From Micromonospora costi (GTDB lineage Bacteria; Actinomycetota; Actinomycetes; Mycobacteriales; Micromonosporaceae), in the NCBI RefSeq assembly GCF_003626655.1, contig NZ_RBAN01000005.1, forward strand, positions 62,001 through 126,000: 64,000 bases of DNA, read 5' to 3'. The notes under the pieces are model-generated. The model saw nothing but the letters and a program-made list of their open reading frames with translations. It did not search any database and had not been told where the DNA came from. Of this stretch, positions 50,569 to 59,615 are shown in pieces. Each line of letters begins with the position of its first letter. Position 1 is the stretch's first letter. Position numbers and translations under genes: made by a program.

Positions 50569-52536
50569 TCACGTGGACGCCGACCGCCGGGGCGGGGGCG
50601 GTGTGGTGTGGTAGCCGGCGGCCTGGAGGGTGAACAGTTCGGCGTAGCGGCCGCCAGCGGCCATGAGCTCGTCGTGGGAACCGGACTCGACCAGTTCGCC
50701 CTGGTGCAGGACGAAGATCCGGTCGGCGTGGCGGACGTTGGCCAGTCGGTGGGTGATGAGGATGGTGGTGGCCCGGCCCTGCCGGTCCCGGATGGCCTGG
50801 AACAGGGCGTCCTCCGCCCGCGGGTCGAGGGCGGAGGACGGCTCGTCCATGACGAGGAGGTCGGCGCTGCGGAGGAAGCCCCGGGCCGCGGTGATGCGTT
50901 GCCACTGCCCGCCGGAGAGGTCCTGGCCGTTGGCGAAGGTCCGGTCGAGCAGCGTCTCGTACCCGTGGGGCAGCTCCCGGATCATGTCGTGGGCCACCGC
51001 ACGGGCCGCGGCGCCCTCGATGCGGTGCTGGTGGGGCTCGGCGTCCACGTCGCCGATCGCGATGTTCGTGGCCGCGCTGAAGGGCCACTTGTGGTACTCC
51101 TGCGTGACCACCGCGATGCGGCTCCGCAACGCATCGCCGTGCCACTCGGCCAGCGGACGGCCGTTCCACCGGATGACCCCGTCGGTGGGCCGCCGCAGGG
51201 TGGCGATCATCGCGGCGAGAGTCGACTTGCCCGAGCCGTTCTCGCCGACGAACGCCACCGTCTGCCCGGCCTCGATGGTGAGGCTCACCCGGTCGACGGC
51301 CGCGGTCTCCCGGTCCGGGTACCGCAGGCTCACCTCCTGGATCGCCAACTCGCGCAGCGGGCCCGGCGCGTCCGGCGGGCCGCCGGCCGACCGGTCGGGC
51401 AGGTAGGCGGCGGCGCGGGCCAGGAAGCCCGTGTAGTCGCGGAAGTGCTGGCCGTCGGTGTAGACCCGGTCCACCTGGTAGGTGACGATGCCGAGGGAGC
51501 GTTGGGCGGACTGCACGGCCACCACGCAGGTCGCGGCGGCGGCGAGCGGGATCTGCCCGTCGACGAGCAGCACCCCCAGCAGCAGGTAGACCGCCGTGGT
51601 CGCGAGCCCGGCGATCATCGACCCGACCGTGGTGGTCGTGGTGACCCGCCGGGCGAGCGCGAGCTGGATGTCCGTCTCCACGCCCATGACCCGGTCGTAC
51701 TGGTCGAGCAGGAACCGGCGGAGCCCGTAGGACCGTAGTTCGGGAGCGGAGTCGCGCTCGGCCATGAGCCGGTGCAGCAGCCACATCCGGCGACGGCGGA
51801 CCGAGCCGGCCGCGTAGGTCTGGTAGCGCAGGTGCCCGGCCCGCAGCGACGCCCAGGCGTCGGGGACGGTCGCGACCAGCAGCGCCACGAGCAGCAGTGG
51901 GTGGATGACCACGACGGCGACGGCCACGGCCAGCACGCCGGCCAGGCCGGCGAGCAGGTTCATGGACGACTGCACGAGGCTCGTCGTCTCCTCCGCGCCG
52001 CGGGAGGCGCGTTCCATGTCGTCGGCGAAGGCGTCGGCGTCGAACGCCTCCAGGCGCACCGCGGTCGTCATCTCGAACAGGCCGCGCTGCACCTCCCGGT
52101 CCACCTTCGGTGTGAGGCCGTTCTGGGCGTACCCCATCGCGGTGGCCATGCCGGCGCGCAGGGCGGTGGCGGCGGCCAGCGCCACCAGCGCGGGCAGCGC
52201 CGCGCGGACCTTGTGGGGGGTGGGGCCGCCCGCGAACAGTTCGACCAGCACCCGTTGCGTGGCGAGCAGTCCGAACGCGGCCATCACGCCGGCGCCCACG
52301 GTCGCCCCTCCCACGACCGAGGTCCGGACGCGGTCGGCCCGCCAACTGATGCGCAGCGCCGCCCAGACCAGTCGCGGCAGCTCCGCGAACACGGCGAACA
52401 CGCCGACCTGCGCCCGCGCCCGGACGCCGGCCTCCCACGACAACTCCCGCAGCTCCGGCAGCACCGACTCCGTCCGGGCCGGCCCCGACCGCTGCGCGGG
52501 GGTACGCGGGCCGTCCGTGGTCGCGGTATCGGTCAT
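50569..52536 (-). CDS. ABC exporter, fused permease and ATPase
   Basis: The 655-residue half-transporter has an N-terminal membrane domain of about six helices (to about residue 370) and a C-terminal ATPase. Walker A is GENGSGKST, the signature region is LSGGQWQRITAARGF and Walker B is LLVMDEPSSALDP. It probably works as a homodimer. The N-terminal 45 residues are hydrophilic. ATG 52536 has GGGAGG seven bases upstream; the reading upstream of it is not coding. It is monocistronic and convergent with the MBL-fold gene. The substrate is unknown; peptide or lipid export is typical of the type. Confidence 0.88.
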   Translation of the reverse strand: MTDTATTDGPRTPAQRSGPARTESVLPELRELSWEAGVRARAQVGVFAVFAELPRLVWAALRISWRADRVRTSVVGGATVGAGVMAAFGLLATQRVLVELFAGGPTPHKVRAALPALVALAAATALRAGMATAMGYAQNGLTPKVDREVQRGLFEMTTAVRLEAFDADAFADDMERASRGAEETTSLVQSSMNLLAGLAGVLAVAVAVVVIHPLLLVALLVATVPDAWASLRAGHLRYQTYAAGSVRRRRMWLLHRLMAERDSAPELRSYGLRRFLLDQYDRVMGVETDIQLALARRVTTTTTVGSMIAGLATTAVYLLLGVLLVDGQIPLAAAATCVVAVQSAQRSLGIVTYQVDRVYTDGQHFRDYTGFLARAAAYLPDRSAGGPPDAPGPLRELAIQEVSLRYPDRETAAVDRVSLTIEAGQTVAFVGENGSGKSTLAAMIATLRRPTDGVIRWNGRPLAEWHGDALRSRIAVVTQEYHKWPFSAATNIAIGDVDAEPHQHRIEGAAARAVAHDMIRELPHGYETLLDRTFANGQDLSGGQWQRITAARGFLRSADLLVMDEPSSALDPRAEDALFQAIRDRQGRATTILITHRLANVRHADRIFVLHQGELVESGSHDELMAAGGRYAELFTLQAAGYHTTPPPPRRSAST

Positions 52537-52822
52537 GGGCGTGCCTCCCGGGCTCGTGCGCTGCCGGCCGCGGGGGCTCTGCCGGGGCGGCGGGGCAGGC
52601 TCGACGGATACGATCGGACGCATTGTATTGGGGTGGTCACCGTGAGTTATCTCACCGAGTCGCGCGACACGGACGTCGACCGCGCGGCGACGTTGGTCGC
52701 CTCGTGCGGGCGCCCGGGGAGGACCGGCCATCGTGGACCCACGGTCGGTTCGCCCGGCTCTCCCCGATCCGAGGGGCATTCGCCTCTTCCCAGGCGGTCC
52801 CCGCCGACCTAGGATCAGTGCA
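52537..52822. other. Divergent promoter region, ABC exporter and hydroxyproline operon
   Basis: Together with the leader ORF this makes a 339-base gap between annotated long genes. It holds a small GTGAG-TTAT-CTCAC hairpin at 52642-52655 and the operon promoter at 52787-52815. A short plus-strand reading (VSYLTESRD) downstream of 52641 has no convincing start signal or family and is not called. Confidence 0.5.
52787..52815 (+). promoter_or_regulatory. Promoter of the peptide/hydroxyproline operon
   Basis: TTCCCA (52787-52792) and TAGGAT (52810-52815) are separated by 17 bases. An ATG follows the -10 by seven bases, so the first translated unit would be the short leader ORF on a leaderless mRNA. 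Confidence 0.55.
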
Positions 52823-52879
52823 ATGGCACACCTTACTGCGGAGCGCGCCGGCGCCCCGGCGGACGCGCGCCGCCGATGA
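52823..52879 (+). CDS. 18-codon leader ORF coupled to the S33 peptidase gene
   Basis: From ATG 52823 the frame encodes MAHLTAERAGAPADARRR and stops with a TGA that overlaps the peptidase ATG (ATGA at 52876-52879). The peptidase gene has no ribosome binding site of its own, so ribosomes finishing the leader probably reinitiate there. The three terminal Arg codons might slow ribosomes. The ORF could instead be the true N-terminal context of a longer mRNA with no peptide function. It is too short for family recognition. Confidence 0.45.
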   Translation: MAHLTAERAGAPADARRR

Positions 52880-54213
52880 CCGTCACCGCGACCTACACGA
52901 TCCCCGGCATGCGGGTCCGGGAGCACCTCACCGACGTGCCCCTGGACTGGGCCGACCCGTCACGCGGCACCATCCAGGTGTTCGCCCGCGAGATCGCCGA
53001 CCCGGTACGGGCCGGGGACGACCTGCCCTGCCTGGTCTACCTCCAGGGCGGGCCGGGCGGGAAGGGACCCCGCCCGCTCGACCGGTCGGGGTGGCTCGGC
53101 CAGGCGCTGCGCGACCACCGCGTCGTCCTCGTCGACCAGCGTGGCACCGGCCGCAGCACCCGCGTCGACGGTCGCCGGATGAGCGCGTTCCCCACTGCCG
53201 AGGCGGCGGCCGACTTCCTCGCCCACTTCCGCGCCGACTCGATCGTCGCCGACCACGAGCACCTGCGGAAGACCGTCTTCGGCGGGCGCCGGTGGTCCAC
53301 ACTCGGGCAGTCGTACGGCGGGTTCCTCACGCTGACGTACCTGTCGACCGCTCCAGAGGGCCTGAGCGCCTGCTACGTCACCGGCGGCCTGCCCGCTCTC
53401 GACCCGTCCGCCGCCGAGGTCTACCGCCGCACGTACCCGCGGGTGGAGGCGAAGAACCGGGAGTTCCGGCGGCGGTACCCGCACCAGGTCGCCCAGGTGG
53501 GCAGGGTCGCCGACCGGCTGGCCGCCGGCGACGTGCGGCTGCCCGACGGCGACGTGCTGACCGTCCGGCGGTTCCAGTCGCTCGGCCTCGACCTCGGCAT
53601 GAAGCCCGGATACGAGCGCCTGCACTGGCTGCTCGACGAGGCGTTCACCGGCGACGAGGTGTCGGCGACGTTCCTGCACGACGTGCTGGCCCGCACCTCG
53701 TATCGGGACAATCCGCTGTTCGCGGCGCTGCAGGAGAGCATCTACGGGCATGGCGCCGGCGCCACCGGCTGGGCCGCGCAGGCCGAGCGGGACCGGCGCC
53801 CGCAGTTCGCCGAGGACGCCAGGCCGCTGCTGTTCACCGGCGAGATGATCTATCCCTGGATGTTCGAGGAGATCGCGGAGCTGCGCCCCTTCCGCGGCGC
53901 CGTCGAGGTGCTCGCCACGCGGGAGGAGTGGCCGCCGCTCTACGACCCGGACCGGCTGGCCGCCAACGAGGTCCCGGTGGCCGCCGCCGTCTACCACGAC
54001 GACATGTACGTCGACGCGGGCCTGCAACTGGACACCGCCTCGCGGGTCGGCAACGTCCGGACCTGGATCACCAACGAGTACGAGCACGACGGCGTCCGCG
54101 AGGACGAGCGGGTCTACGCCCGGCTGGCCGGCATGGTCCGTGAGCTGGGCGGTGGCATCACCGACGCCGGCGGGCCCGCGGGTCCACGACACGAGGGAGG
54201 GTCCGTTGCGTGA
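52876..54213 (+). CDS. Alpha/beta-hydrolase, S33 proline iminopeptidase-like
   Basis: The 445-residue cytoplasmic enzyme matches the S33 prolyl aminopeptidase-like group. The oxyanion region is LVYLQGGPGGKGPRPL, followed by VVLVDQRGTGRSTR and the nucleophile elbow TLGQSYGGF. The late Asp and His are likely in AAAVYHDDMYVD and ITNEYEHDGVRED. It removes N-terminal proline-like residues from peptides. It is the first large gene of the operon leading to hydroxyproline catabolism, so it likely supplies free imino acids. Its last bases overlap the start of the M24 gene. Confidence 0.88.
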   Translation: MTVTATYTIPGMRVREHLTDVPLDWADPSRGTIQVFAREIADPVRAGDDLPCLVYLQGGPGGKGPRPLDRSGWLGQALRDHRVVLVDQRGTGRSTRVDGRRMSAFPTAEAAADFLAHFRADSIVADHEHLRKTVFGGRRWSTLGQSYGGFLTLTYLSTAPEGLSACYVTGGLPALDPSAAEVYRRTYPRVEAKNREFRRRYPHQVAQVGRVADRLAAGDVRLPDGDVLTVRRFQSLGLDLGMKPGYERLHWLLDEAFTGDEVSATFLHDVLARTSYRDNPLFAALQESIYGHGAGATGWAAQAERDRRPQFAEDARPLLFTGEMIYPWMFEEIAELRPFRGAVEVLATREEWPPLYDPDRLAANEVPVAAAVYHDDMYVDAGLQLDTASRVGNVRTWITNEYEHDGVREDERVYARLAGMVRELGGGITDAGGPAGPRHEGGSVA

Positions 54214-55534
54214 GGGCAGGCCGCCGAGGCTGACCGAGGTTCCGGCGTTCACCGAGTACCTGGCGACCGGGTGGGGCGTGCCCGACCGGACCCCGCCGGT
54301 CGTAACCGGCGCCGCCGAGGCGGCCGCCGCCCACCGGGCCCGGCTGGCCGAAGCCCTGCCGGGCCGGACCGTCGTGCTCGCCTCGGGCGAGGCGCCGGTG
54401 CGCAGCAACGACACGACGTACGACTTCCGCCCGGACAGCGACTTCTTCTGGACCACCGGCTGCGCGGCCGAGAACGCCGTGGCGGTGCTGCGCGGTGGCG
54501 ACGCCACCCTCTACCTCCCGCCGCCCGCCCGTCCCGGCGAACCGGGCTTCTTTGGCGACGCCCGCTACGGCGAGCTGTGGGTCGGCGCCGCGCCGGGCCC
54601 GGCCGACTGGGCCCGGGCGCTGGGTGTCGAGGTCCGGCCGCTCGCCGAGCTGACCGAGGATGTGACCCGGGACGAGGAGGTGGCCCGCACCCTCGCCGAG
54701 CTGCGCATGTACAAGGACGAGTGGGAGGTCGCCCAGCTCCGGGAGGCGGTGGACCGCACGGTCGAGGGCTTCGCCGCCGTCGTCCGGGAGATCCCGACCG
54801 CCGTCGGGGGGCCGGGGGAGCGGTGGCTGCAGGGCACGTTCGACCGGTACGCGCGGGCGTATGGCAACGGCCCCGGCTACGCGACGATCGTCGGCAGTGG
54901 CCCGCACGCGCCCACCCTGCACTGGGTGCGCTGCGACGGCCCGGTGCTGCCCGACGAGGTGCTGCTGCTCGACATGGGTGTCGAGGTCCGCAGCCACTAC
55001 ACCGCCGACGTCACCCGCACGTTTCCGGCGTCGGGACGGTTCACGCCGGCGCAGCGCCAGGTGCACGACCTCGTGGAGAAGGCGCACCGGGCCGGGCTCG
55101 CGGCGGTGGGCCCGGGCCGCCGGTTCACGGAGTTCCACCACGCGGCCATGGAGGTCGTCGCGCGCGGCCTCGCGGATTGGGGGCTGCTGCCCGTCTCCGT
55201 CGACGAGGCGCTGGCCGACACCGGGCAGCACCACCGGCGCTACCTGGTGTGCGGCATCGGCCACCACCTGGGACTGGACGTGCACGACTGCGCCCGCGCC
55301 GCGGAGGAGGCGTACCACGGCGCGCCCCTGGCGCCGGGCATGGTGCTCACGGTCGAGCCGGGGCTGTACTTCCACGCGCACGACCTGACCGTGCCGCCGG
55401 AGCTGCGCGGCATCGGCGTACGAATCGAGGACGACCTCCTGGTCACGCCGGACGGGTCGGAGGTGCTGTCCGCCGCCCTGCCGCTGGAGGCCGATGGATT
55501 GGAGAAGTGGATGGCCACCGCTCAATCCATGTGA
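54206..55534 (+). CDS. M24 family Xaa-Pro aminopeptidase
   Basis: The 442-residue metallopeptidase has an N-terminal aminopeptidase P domain (NDTTYDFRPDSDFFWTTG) and a pita-bread catalytic domain. All five metal ligands are visible: Asp in LLDMGVE, Asp in YTADVTRTF, His in GIGHHLGLDVHD, Glu in TVEPGLYF and Glu in GVRIEDDLL. It cleaves the bond before proline or hydroxyproline at peptide N-termini. A TTG start at 54206 has GGGAGG five bases upstream and overlaps the preceding gene; longer in-frame sequence would lie entirely within that gene. It works with the S33 enzyme to dismantle Pro-rich peptides. Confidence 0.9.
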   Translation: MREGRPPRLTEVPAFTEYLATGWGVPDRTPPVVTGAAEAAAAHRARLAEALPGRTVVLASGEAPVRSNDTTYDFRPDSDFFWTTGCAAENAVAVLRGGDATLYLPPPARPGEPGFFGDARYGELWVGAAPGPADWARALGVEVRPLAELTEDVTRDEEVARTLAELRMYKDEWEVAQLREAVDRTVEGFAAVVREIPTAVGGPGERWLQGTFDRYARAYGNGPGYATIVGSGPHAPTLHWVRCDGPVLPDEVLLLDMGVEVRSHYTADVTRTFPASGRFTPAQRQVHDLVEKAHRAGLAAVGPGRRFTEFHHAAMEVVARGLADWGLLPVSVDEALADTGQHHRRYLVCGIGHHLGLDVHDCARAAEEAYHGAPLAPGMVLTVEPGLYFHAHDLTVPPELRGIGVRIEDDLLVTPDGSEVLSAALPLEADGLEKWMATAQSM

Positions 55535-55563
55535 CATTGCACTACCGACAAGGAGGACCCCTC

Positions 55564-56469
55564 ATGACCACCCCCGCCCGGCCGTGGCGCGGCGTACACG
55601 TCGCGACGGCACTGCCCCTGCACGACGACCTGTCGGTCGACTACGACGCGTACGCCGAGCACGTCCGCTTCCTCGCGGCCGGCGGCTGCGACGGCGTGAC
55701 GCCCAACGGCTCGCTCGGCGAGTACCAGACGCTGACCCCGGAGGAGCGGGCGCGTGTGGTGGAGACGGCCGTCCAGGCCGCCCCCGCCGGGTTCGGCGTC
55801 ATGCCCGGCGTCGCCGCCTACGGCGCGCTCGAGGCCCGCCGCTGGGCCGACCAGGCCGCCGAGGCGGGCGCCACCTCCGTCCTGCTGCTGCCGCCCAACG
55901 CCTACCGCGCCGACCGCCGGGCGGTCGTCGAGCACTACCGCGAGGTCGCGCGGGCCGGGCTGCCGGTCGTCGCCTACAACAACCCGATCGACACGAAGGT
56001 CGACCTCACCCCGGCGCTGCTGGCCGAGCTGTTCGCCGAGGGCCTGATCGTCGGCGTGAAGGAGTTCACCGGCGACGTCCGGCGGGCGTACGAGATCGCC
56101 GAGCTGGCACCCGGCCTCGACCTGCTGGTCGGCGCCGACGACGTGCTGCTCGAACTCGGCCTCGCCGGCGCCGTCGGCTGGATCGCCGGCTACCCGAACG
56201 CCATCCCCGAGAGCACCGTGGAGCTCTACCGGCTGGTCACGTCGGGCGACCCCGCCGACGTCGCCAAGGCCCTGCCGATCTACCGCGACCTGCACCCGCT
56301 GCTGCGGTGGGACTCCCGGACGGAGTTCGTCCAGTCGATCAAGCTGTCCATGGACATCGCCGGCCGCCGGGGCGGGCCCTGCCGCCCGCCGCGCCTGGCG
56401 CTGCCGTCCGAGGTGGCGGCCCGGATCACGGCCGACACCGAGGCGGTTCTCGCCAAGGGCTACAAGTGA
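55564..56469 (+). CDS. DapA-family deaminase (pyrroline-4-hydroxy-2-carboxylate type)
   Basis: The 301-residue TIM-barrel lyase is of the dihydrodipicolinate synthase superfamily, with Schiff-base Lys166 in GVKEFTGD and Tyr138 in VAYNNPIDT. The motif NGSLGEYQTL replaces the pyruvate-binding GTTGE of true DapA, and cluster context points to 1-pyrroline-4-hydroxy-2-carboxylate deaminase. That enzyme converts the D-hydroxyproline oxidation product to 2-oxoglutarate semialdehyde. AAGGAGG precedes the ATG. Its stop overlaps the epimerase GTG (GTGA). The functional assignment is from context plus motif divergence. Confidence 0.86.
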   Translation: MTTPARPWRGVHVATALPLHDDLSVDYDAYAEHVRFLAAGGCDGVTPNGSLGEYQTLTPEERARVVETAVQAAPAGFGVMPGVAAYGALEARRWADQAAEAGATSVLLLPPNAYRADRRAVVEHYREVARAGLPVVAYNNPIDTKVDLTPALLAELFAEGLIVGVKEFTGDVRRAYEIAELAPGLDLLVGADDVLLELGLAGAVGWIAGYPNAIPESTVELYRLVTSGDPADVAKALPIYRDLHPLLRWDSRTEFVQSIKLSMDIAGRRGGPCRPPRLALPSEVAARITADTEAVLAKGYK

Positions 56470-57467
56470 GGTCCCGTCGTACGTTCCACGCCGTCGACTC
56501 GCACACCGAGGGGATGCCCACCCGGGTCGTGGTCGGCGGCATGGGGACGATCCCCGGGGCGACCATGGCCGAGCGCCGGCTGTGGTTCATGGAGAACAGC
56601 GACGACGTGCGTACGCTGCTCATGTACGAGCCGCGCGGCCACGCGGCGATGAGCGGCGCGATCCTGCAGCCCCCGACCCGCCCCGACGCCGACTACGGCG
56701 TGCTCTTCATCGAGGTCTCCGGCCTGCTGCCGATGTGCGGCCACGGCACGATCGGCGTGGCCACGGTGCTCGTGGAGACCGGGATGGTGCCCGTCGTCGA
56801 ACCGGTGACGACCATCCGGCTCGACACCCCGGCCGGGCTGGTCGTCGCGTCCGTACGGGTGCGCGACGGCGCCGCCGAGTCGGTCACCATCGAGAACGTC
56901 CCGTCGTTCGTGCACGCGCTGGACCGGACCGTCGAGGTGCCAGGCTTCGGCGCGATCGCGTACGACATGGCCTTCGGCGGAAACTTCTACGCCATCGTCG
57001 ACCTGGCGGACCTCAAGCTGCCCTTCGACCGCTCCCGCGCCGGCGACCTGCTGGCGGCCGGTCTGGCCATCATGGACGCGGTGAACGAGCAGGACCGGCC
57101 GGTCCACCCCGAACGTGCGGACATCACCGGCTGCCACCACGTCTACCTGAAGGCGCCCGGGTCGACCGCCACGTTGTCCCGGCACGCCATGGCCATCCAC
57201 CCCGGCTGGTTCGACCGTTCCCCCTGCGGCACGGGTACGAGCGCGCGGATGGCGCAACTGCACGCGCGGGGCGAACTGGGCCTCGGCGAGGACTTCGTCA
57301 ACGAGTCGTTCATCGGCACCCGCTTCACCGGCCGGCTGGTCGCCGAGACCACGGTCGGGTCGGTTCCCGCCGTGGTGCCGACCATCACCGGCCGGGCGTG
57401 GGTCACCGCGACCTCGCAGTTCCACCTCGACCCCACCGACCCGTTCCCCGCGGGGTTCCTGCTGTGA
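56466..57467 (+). CDS. 4-hydroxyproline 2-epimerase
   Basis: The 333-residue protein is a proline racemase-fold enzyme of the usual length for 4-hydroxyproline epimerases. It starts TFHAVDSHTEGMPTRVV. The two catalytic Cys residues are Cys91 in LPMCGHGTIG and Cys254 in RSPCGTGTSA; both being Cys argues for epimerase rather than the Thr-containing 3-hydroxyproline dehydratase. It converts trans-4-hydroxy-L-proline to cis-4-hydroxy-D-proline in the cytoplasm. It overlaps both neighbours by four bases, so it is translationally coupled. Confidence 0.92.
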   Translation: MRSRRTFHAVDSHTEGMPTRVVVGGMGTIPGATMAERRLWFMENSDDVRTLLMYEPRGHAAMSGAILQPPTRPDADYGVLFIEVSGLLPMCGHGTIGVATVLVETGMVPVVEPVTTIRLDTPAGLVVASVRVRDGAAESVTIENVPSFVHALDRTVEVPGFGAIAYDMAFGGNFYAIVDLADLKLPFDRSRAGDLLAAGLAIMDAVNEQDRPVHPERADITGCHHVYLKAPGSTATLSRHAMAIHPGWFDRSPCGTGTSARMAQLHARGELGLGEDFVNESFIGTRFTGRLVAETTVGSVPAVVPTITGRAWVTATSQFHLDPTDPFPAGFLL

Positions 57468-58144
57468 GCCAGCCGCGCGTCCCGGACCTGCCCGGTGTCG
57501 GCCGGCGCGAGAACCTTCGCGACCGGATCCGGGAGGCGCTGCGGGCCGCGATCATCTCCGGTCGCCTGGAGCCCGGCGTCGTGTACTCGGCGCCGGCGCT
57601 GGGCGCCCAGCTCGGTGTCTCGCCGACGCCGGTGCGGGAGGCCATGCTCGACCTCGTGAAGGGCGGCCTCGTCGTCCCGCACCCGAACAAGGGCTTCCGG
57701 ATCACGGAGGTGTCCGAGGAGGATCTCGACAACCTGGCGGCCGTGCGGCTGCTCATCGAGCCGCCCACCGTGCGTGACGTCGTACCGGTGATCCCGAAGG
57801 AGGACTTCGCCGAGCTGCGGACACTCGCGCAGGCCATCGTCGACGCGGCCGACGGCGGTGACCTGGTCGGCTACATCGAGGCCGACCACGTCTTCCACCT
57901 GACCCTGCTCGGCTACAGCGGCAACCGGTTCCTGGTCGACGTCGTGTCCGACCTGCGGTCGCGGACCCGGCTGCTGGGGTTGATTCCGCTGCTGGAGAGC
58001 GGCCGACTGGGCCGCTCGGCCGCGGAACACCACGAGATCCTCGATTTCGTCGAGGCCCGCGACCCGTGCGGGGCCGAACTGCTGATGCGCCGCCACATCG
58101 GTCACGTGCGGGGCCTGTGGGCCGGCGGAGGGGAGCCGGCGTGA
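57464..58144 (+). CDS. GntR family regulator, FadR/FCD subfamily
   Basis: The 226-residue regulator has an N-terminal winged HTH (NLRDRIREALRAAIISGRLE, LGAQLGVSPTPVREAMLDLV) and a C-terminal FCD helical domain. The FCD domain has Asp and His residues (ADHVFHLTLLG, EHHEILDFVEARD, RRHIGHVRG) forming the usual metal/effector pocket. It is embedded in and overlaps both neighbouring operon genes. It probably represses the operon until hydroxyproline or a metabolite binds. Its operator was not found with confidence. Confidence 0.9.
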   Translation: MSQPRVPDLPGVGRRENLRDRIREALRAAIISGRLEPGVVYSAPALGAQLGVSPTPVREAMLDLVKGGLVVPHPNKGFRITEVSEEDLDNLAAVRLLIEPPTVRDVVPVIPKEDFAELRTLAQAIVDAADGGDLVGYIEADHVFHLTLLGYSGNRFLVDVVSDLRSRTRLLGLIPLLESGRLGRSAAEHHEILDFVEARDPCGAELLMRRHIGHVRGLWAGGGEPA

Positions 58145-59295
58145 GCGCCGATCTCGTGGTCGTGGGCGCCGGCGTGGTGGGCGCGGCGAGCGCGTACTTC
58201 GCGGCGCTGGCCGGGTTGCGGGTGGTCGTCGTCGAGCGCGGCGCGATCGCCGGTGGCACCTCCAGCGCCGGCGAGGGGAACCTGCTGGTGTCGGACAAGG
58301 AGCCCGGTCCCGAACTCGACCTGGCGCTGTACTCGCAACGGATCTGGCGTGACGACCTTGCCGAGCACGGCCACCTGTGGGAGTTCGAGTCCAAGGGCGG
58401 CCTGGTCGTGGCCGCGTCCGAGGGCAGCGTCGCCGCGCTGCGCGGCCTCGCCGTGCACCAGCGGCGGGCCGGTGTCGAGGTCCATGACGTCGGGCGGGCC
58501 GGGTTGCGCGACTACGAGCCGCATCTCGACGGCCTGCTCGCGGGTGGCGCCTTCTACCCGCAGGACGCCCAGGTCCAGCCGATGCTGGTGGCTGCCCACC
58601 TGCTCCGGCTGGCCCGGGAGCGGGGCGCGCAGGTGCGCACCCGCACCGAGGTGACGGGGTTCCTGCGCGACGGCGCCCGGGTCACCGGCGTACGGACTCC
58701 GGGCGGTGACGTTGCCGCCGGCGCGGTCCTCAACGCCGCCGGCACGTGGGCCGGTGACGTGGCCGGGCTGGCCGGCGTGCGTGTCCCCGTGCTGCCTCGG
58801 CGCGGCTTCATCCTGGTCACCCAGCCGATGCCGCCCGGGACGATCCGCCACAAGGTGTACGCCGCCGAGTACGTCGGCGACGTCGCCAGCTCCGACGCCG
58901 CCCTGCAGACCTCACCCGTGGTCGAGGCGACCGCCGGCGGCACCATCCTCATCGGCGCGTCCCGCGAGCGCGTCGGCTTCGACCGGACGATGTCCGTCCC
59001 CGCCGTGGCGACCCTCGCGGCCAAGGCCATCGCGCTGTTCCCGATGCTCCGCGACGTCCGCGCCATGCGCACGTACCTCGGCTTCCGGCCGTACTGCCCG
59101 GACCACCTGCCCGTCATCGGCCCCGACCCGCGGGCGCCCGGCCTCTGGCACGCCTGCGGGCACGAGGGCGCCGGCATCGGGCTGTCCGTGGGCACCGGCA
59201 AGCTGATCAGCCAGGCGCTCACCGGCGCGGCGACCGACCTGGACCTCACGCCGTTCGCCCCGGACCGGTTCGCCCACGAGGAGGCGGTCGCGTGA
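58141..59295 (+). CDS. FAD-dependent D-amino acid/D-hydroxyproline dehydrogenase
   Basis: The 384-residue DAO-family flavoprotein has the FAD motif LVVVGAGVVGAASAYFAALAG, RGAIAGGTSSAGEGNLLVSD, and a C-terminal LWHACGHEGAGIGLSVGTGK that closes the flavin site. It is the DadA-like subunit expected to oxidise cis-4-hydroxy-D-proline to the pyrroline. It is followed by a ferredoxin-like protein and a second flavoprotein, forming a three-part dehydrogenase as in HcnABC-like and bacterial D-hydroxyproline dehydrogenases. GTGA overlaps join it to both neighbours. Confidence 0.9.
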   Translation: MSADLVVVGAGVVGAASAYFAALAGLRVVVVERGAIAGGTSSAGEGNLLVSDKEPGPELDLALYSQRIWRDDLAEHGHLWEFESKGGLVVAASEGSVAALRGLAVHQRRAGVEVHDVGRAGLRDYEPHLDGLLAGGAFYPQDAQVQPMLVAAHLLRLARERGAQVRTRTEVTGFLRDGARVTGVRTPGGDVAAGAVLNAAGTWAGDVAGLAGVRVPVLPRRGFILVTQPMPPGTIRHKVYAAEYVGDVASSDAALQTSPVVEATAGGTILIGASRERVGFDRTMSVPAVATLAAKAIALFPMLRDVRAMRTYLGFRPYCPDHLPVIGPDPRAPGLWHACGHEGAGIGLSVGTGKLISQALTGAATDLDLTPFAPDRFAHEEAVA

Positions 59296-59615
59296 CCCAC
59301 CGGATGACGTTCCGCGGCGTCCCCGTCCCGGCCGAGCCCGGGCAGAGCGTCGCGGCCGCGCTGATCGCGGCCGGCATCCCGGCCTGGCGCACCACCCGCC
59401 GGGGTGGCCGCCCCCGGGGCGTGTTCTGCGGCATCGGCATCTGCTTCGACTGCCTGATCACCGTCGACGGCGTCCCCGACCAGCGGGCCTGCCTCGTGGC
59501 CGCCGCCGACGGCATGCGCCTCGGCGACGACGGCGCGGGCCTCGACGGCACCGCGACCGGCGCAGGCCACGACGCCGCGCGGGACCGGGAGGACAGCGAT
59601 GCCGCACACGACTGA
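59292..59615 (+). CDS. [2Fe-2S] ferredoxin-like dehydrogenase subunit
   Basis: The 107-residue protein is an HcnA-like/2Fe-2S-binding subunit. Cys46, Cys51, Cys54 and Cys67 form the plant-ferredoxin spacing C-x4-C-x2-C-x12-C in GVFCGIGICFDCLITVDG and DQRACLV. It would pass electrons between the flavin subunits of the hydroxyproline dehydrogenase. Its end overlaps the next gene by 17 bases. A GTG start at 59292 overlaps the preceding stop. Confidence 0.9.
   Translation: MTHRMTFRGVPVPAEPGQSVAAALIAAGIPAWRTTRRGGRPRGVFCGIGICFDCLITVDGVPDQRACLVAAADGMRLGDDGAGLDGTATGAGHDAARDREDSDAAHD

Noticed and set aside
52642..52655. Hairpin GTGAG-TTAT-CTCAC upstream of the hydroxyproline operon as an operator
   Set aside because: The five-base arms are too short to distinguish from chance in this GC-rich window.
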